This document shows positions 5,030 through 7,041 of a stretch of 7,041 nucleotides of DNA, one piece after another. The notes below the pieces were generated by a model. The model was not told the origin of the DNA. It made no database searches and saw only the letters and a list, made by a program, of their open reading frames with translations. The first letter of the stretch is position 1; each line of letters starts with the position of its first letter. Position numbers and translations under genes: made by a program. Source of the stretch: DATLAN01 sp035527455 (lineage in GTDB: Bacteria > Planctomycetota > Planctomycetia > Pirellulales > Thermoguttaceae); contig DATLAN010000159.1 of NCBI GenBank assembly GCA_035527455.1, positions 1 through 7,041 on the forward strand, read 5' to 3'.

Positions 5030-6883
5030 ATGACCGAGGATTTTCAGAAATTCGCCGGCGAAATCAAGCGGCTGCACCGGGCTCTGGCCGAGTTGGAGCC
5101 GATGGCGGCCACGATCGGGGTCCAGCCGCCGGCCGGTCGAGAGTGGTTCGAGTTGCTCGAAAACAAGCTCCTGCCGCAACTCGAACTCCCGCCGCTGTTG
5201 GTCGTGGGGATCGTCGGCGGGACGAATATCGGCAAGTCGGTGTTGTTCAACCAGTTGGCCGGACAGGTGGCCAGTGCCGTCAGTCCGCTGGCCGCCGGCA
5301 CCAGGCATCCGGTCTGCATGGTCCCGCCCGGGGCGGATGATCCGGATCTGCTCGGCCGGCTGTTCGAGCGCTTCGAACTCCACGCGTGGCAATCGCCCGA
5401 CGACCCCTTGGCCGATACGCCCGAGAACCGGCTCTTCTGGCGCACCAGTGCCGACATGCCGCCGCGGCTGTTGCTGCTCGACGCGCCCGACGTCGACTCC
5501 GACGTGACGGTCAACTGGGAGCGTGCCCGGGCGATCCGCCAGACGGCCGACGTGCTCTTGGCCGTCTTGACCCAACAGAAATACAACGACGCGGCGGTGA
5601 AGCAGTTCTTTCGGGCGGCGGTCGAGGCCGACAAGCCGATCGTGGTGGTGTTCAACCAGTGCGACTTGCAGGCCGACCGCGACTACTGGCCGAAGTGGCT
5701 GGCCACGTTCTGCGACGAGACCGGGGCGCGGCCCGAACTGGCCTACGTGGCCCCTTACGACCGGGCGGCGGCCGAGCGGTCGCAGTTGCCGATTTACCCG
5801 ATCGGCGGCGACGGGCGCCGGCCGCTGGGCGAGACGGCCGATCTACGCGAGCAACTGGCTTCGCTGCACTTCGACGCGATCAAGATCCGGACGTTCCGCG
5901 GGGCGCTGGCCCGGGTGCTCGATCCCCGGCGAGGCGTGGGCGGGTATCTCGAATCGATCCGGACGGCCGCCGCCGAGTTTTCCTACGCGGCCGCCGCCCT
6001 TTCGGCCAACGAGATGGCACGCGTCGCCTGGCCCTCGCTGCCGGCCGGCGTGCTGGTCGACGAGATCCGACGCTGGTGGGACGCCGGACGCGCCCGCTGG
6101 TCGCAACGCGTCCACGGCTTCTATCGCACGTTGGGCCGAGGCGCCACGTGGCCGATTCGGGCCGCCCGAGACGCACTGGCCGGACAGCCCACCGATCCGC
6201 TGGAAACCTTCCAGCAGCGGGAGCGCCAGGCCGTCGTGCTGGCGGTCGAAAAACTGCTCGACGAACTCGACCGGCTGGCCCGGGTCGGCAACGACACGCT
6301 GCGCCCGCGGCTGATGAAGCTGCTCGGCGGCGACGCCCGGGCGCGGCTGCTGGACCGCGTGCAATCGGCCCACGAGGCCCTGCCGGCGGTGGACGACGAC
6401 TATCGGGCGTTTCTCAGTAAGGAGTTGGACGCCTGGAAGGAGTCCAATCCCCGCGTGGTCCGGTTCCTGCAGTCGCTCGATCACGCGTGGGCGATCGCCC
6501 GGCCCACGATCACGGTGGCGTTGGTGGTCAGCAGTTGGGGGTTGGCGGGCGGGCTGGTCGGATCGGCGGGTCATGCGGCCGGCGAGTTGGCCACCGAGGC
6601 GGCCATTGCCGGCGGCATCACCGGCGGCGGCGAGGCGATCGTCAGCACCACCAGCGAAGGCATCCGCCAGGCGGCCGCCCGGCTCTTCGGACGGCTCCAG
6701 TCCCGCTACGCCCAGCAACGCGCCGGCTGGCTGGCGTCTTGGCTCGAAGACGAACTGCTGGGCGACCTGCTCGGCGAACTCCGCCAAGGTGCCGAGGTGC
6801 CCCAAGGCGAGGCGTTCGCCCAGGTAGAAACGGTGACCGAGCGGATTGCCGGCCTGGCGGCGAGCGAGGGTGGCACGCCCTGA
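5030..6883 (+). CDS. Era/dynamin-like GTPase domain protein, role unknown
   Basis: A 617-residue protein with an N-terminal helix (about 1-50), then a P-loop GTPase domain: G1 GGTNIGKS (63-70), probable switch I Thr91 in GTRHP, G3 DAPD (151-154, where DxxG is usual), and G4 NQCD (209-212, where NKxD is usual). Asp212, which would give guanine specificity, is kept. After residue 280 comes a long helical region with many Arg/Leu/Ala heptad-like stretches (about 285-480). A Gly/Ala-rich hydrophobic segment at about 488-545 may contact or enter a membrane, and a short helical tail follows. This layout recalls large bacterial GTPases of the Era/TrmE or dynamin-like groups, but I cannot name a family. 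The ATG at 5030 has no Shine-Dalgarno. The gene is transcribed away from the minus-strand series. Its last four residues (GGTP) and stop come from a palindromic repeat. GTP binding is well supported; cellular role is not. Confidence 0.9.
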   Translation: MTEDFQKFAGEIKRLHRALAELEPMAATIGVQPPAGREWFELLENKLLPQLELPPLLVVGIVGGTNIGKSVLFNQLAGQVASAVSPLAAGTRHPVCMVPPGADDPDLLGRLFERFELHAWQSPDDPLADTPENRLFWRTSADMPPRLLLLDAPDVDSDVTVNWERARAIRQTADVLLAVLTQQKYNDAAVKQFFRAAVEADKPIVVVFNQCDLQADRDYWPKWLATFCDETGARPELAYVAPYDRAAAERSQLPIYPIGGDGRRPLGETADLREQLASLHFDAIKIRTFRGALARVLDPRRGVGGYLESIRTAAAEFSYAAAALSANEMARVAWPSLPAGVLVDEIRRWWDAGRARWSQRVHGFYRTLGRGATWPIRAARDALAGQPTDPLETFQQRERQAVVLAVEKLLDELDRLARVGNDTLRPRLMKLLGGDARARLLDRVQSAHEALPAVDDDYRAFLSKELDAWKESNPRVVRFLQSLDHAWAIARPTITVALVVSSWGLAGGLVGSAGHAAGELATEAAIAGGITGGGEAIVSTTSEGIRQAAARLFGRLQSRYAQQRAGWLASWLEDELLGDLLGELRQGAEVPQGEAFAQVETVTERIAGLAASEGGTP

Positions 6884-6944
6884 GGAACGAAGGGCGTGGA
6901 AAACCTGCCCAACCACGCCCTTCGTTCCTCAGGGCGTGCCACCC
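6868..6944. repeat. Perfect 32-bp inverted repeat (REPIN-like), overlapping the GTPase stop
   Basis: Arms at 6868-6899 and 6913-6944 are exact reverse complements with a 13-base spacer. Each arm is itself a small palindrome, CACGCCCT paired with AGGGCGTG around nine bases, so the DNA can form one long hairpin or two short ones. That nested design is typical of REP doublets (REPINs). The TGA of the GTPase gene is at 6881-6883 inside the left arm. No T-run follows, so it is not a standard intrinsic terminator, though it could still end or protect transcripts. Confidence 0.85.
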
Positions 6945-6980
6945 AATTGGACAAGTTATTTCTGCGCGGAGACGTGGCTG

Positions 6981-7005
6981 CATCTCGCCCCAGCGAGATG
7001 GCTAC
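6981..7005 (-). repeat. Second REP-like palindrome with GTAG head
   Basis: On the minus strand GTAG (7005-7002) is followed after one base by CATCTCGC-TGGG-GCGAGATG (7000-6981), a perfect 8-bp stem with a four-base loop. The head-plus-palindrome layout matches that at 4902-4925, although the stem sequence differs. It lies between the GTPase gene and a possible convergent gene end, where it could also act as a transcript-end hairpin. Confidence 0.55.
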
Positions 7006-7010
7006 TGTGT

Positions 7011-7040
7011 TCAGTCTTCCAGGACTTCTTTCTCTCGGGC
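7011..7040 (-). CDS. Possible C-terminal end of a convergent gene (partial)
   Basis: Read from the right edge on the minus strand, one frame gives nine residues ending EKEVLED and then TGA (7013-7011). The charged ending is protein-like, and a convergent gene end separated from the GTPase by palindromes is a common arrangement. Nine codons are too few to prove coding, and no function can be given. Confidence 0.25.
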   Translation of the reverse strand, partial: AREKEVLED

Positions 7041-7041
7041 C

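Noticed and set aside
4809..5030. Minus-strand 73-codon frame containing FSFQFSV-type repeats
   Set aside because: The repeats are the translation of the heptamer array; the remainder has no protein-like features.
5843..6916. Minus-strand open frame of 357 codons opposite the GTPase C-terminal half
   Set aside because: No motif or plausible start, and it begins inside the inverted repeat. The plus-strand GTPase frame is continuous and motif-bearing across the same bases.
6868..6944. Intrinsic terminator for the GTPase gene
   Set aside because: The hairpin is strong but no T-run follows on either strand, and the stop codon lies within the stem. A REP-type element fits better, although a role in ending transcripts is not excluded.

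Overview
The window looks like a chromosomal piece from a GC-rich planctomycete-like bacterium. This is inferred from the high-GC coding style, frequent TTG/GTG starts with weak or absent Shine-Dalgarno sites, exported HEAT-repeat proteins of a kind common in that phylum, and abundant short palindromic repeats between and at the ends of genes. No rRNA, tRNA, CRISPR array, integrase or transposase gene was seen.

Layout. Three minus-strand genes run from about 4535 down to the left edge. First is a secreted, mostly helical protein of unknown function (4520-3243). After a 135-base gap holding a 12-bp tandem repeat and an inverted repeat comes a HEAT-repeat lipoprotein (3107-1239). After only 27 bases comes a FadB/FadJ-type 3-hydroxyacyl-CoA dehydrogenase (1211 to beyond base 1) that lacks the usual N-terminal enoyl-CoA hydratase half and is cut at its C-terminus by the window edge. 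A divergent gap of about 500 bases (4536-5029) follows. It carries a candidate promoter for the minus-strand genes, heptamer repeats in opposite orientations at its two ends, and a GTAG-headed palindrome. On the plus strand, 5030-6883 encodes a 617-residue Era/dynamin-like GTPase of unknown role. Its last codons and stop codon lie inside one arm of a perfect 32-bp inverted repeat. A second GTAG-headed palindrome follows, and then perhaps the last nine codons of a convergent minus-strand gene at the right edge.

How the genes relate. The lipoprotein and dehydrogenase are close enough to be co-transcribed. The dehydrogenase would act in fatty-acid beta-oxidation, but no biochemical link to the HEAT proteins or the GTPase can be read from the sequence. 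The most distinctive signal is repeat biology: REP/REPIN-like palindromes, a ten-unit heptamer array ending 36 bases before the GTPase start, and several repeats that have become part of coding sequence (lipoprotein tail, GTPase terminus, signal-peptide core). I do not see a defence system, biosynthetic cluster or other complete new system here.
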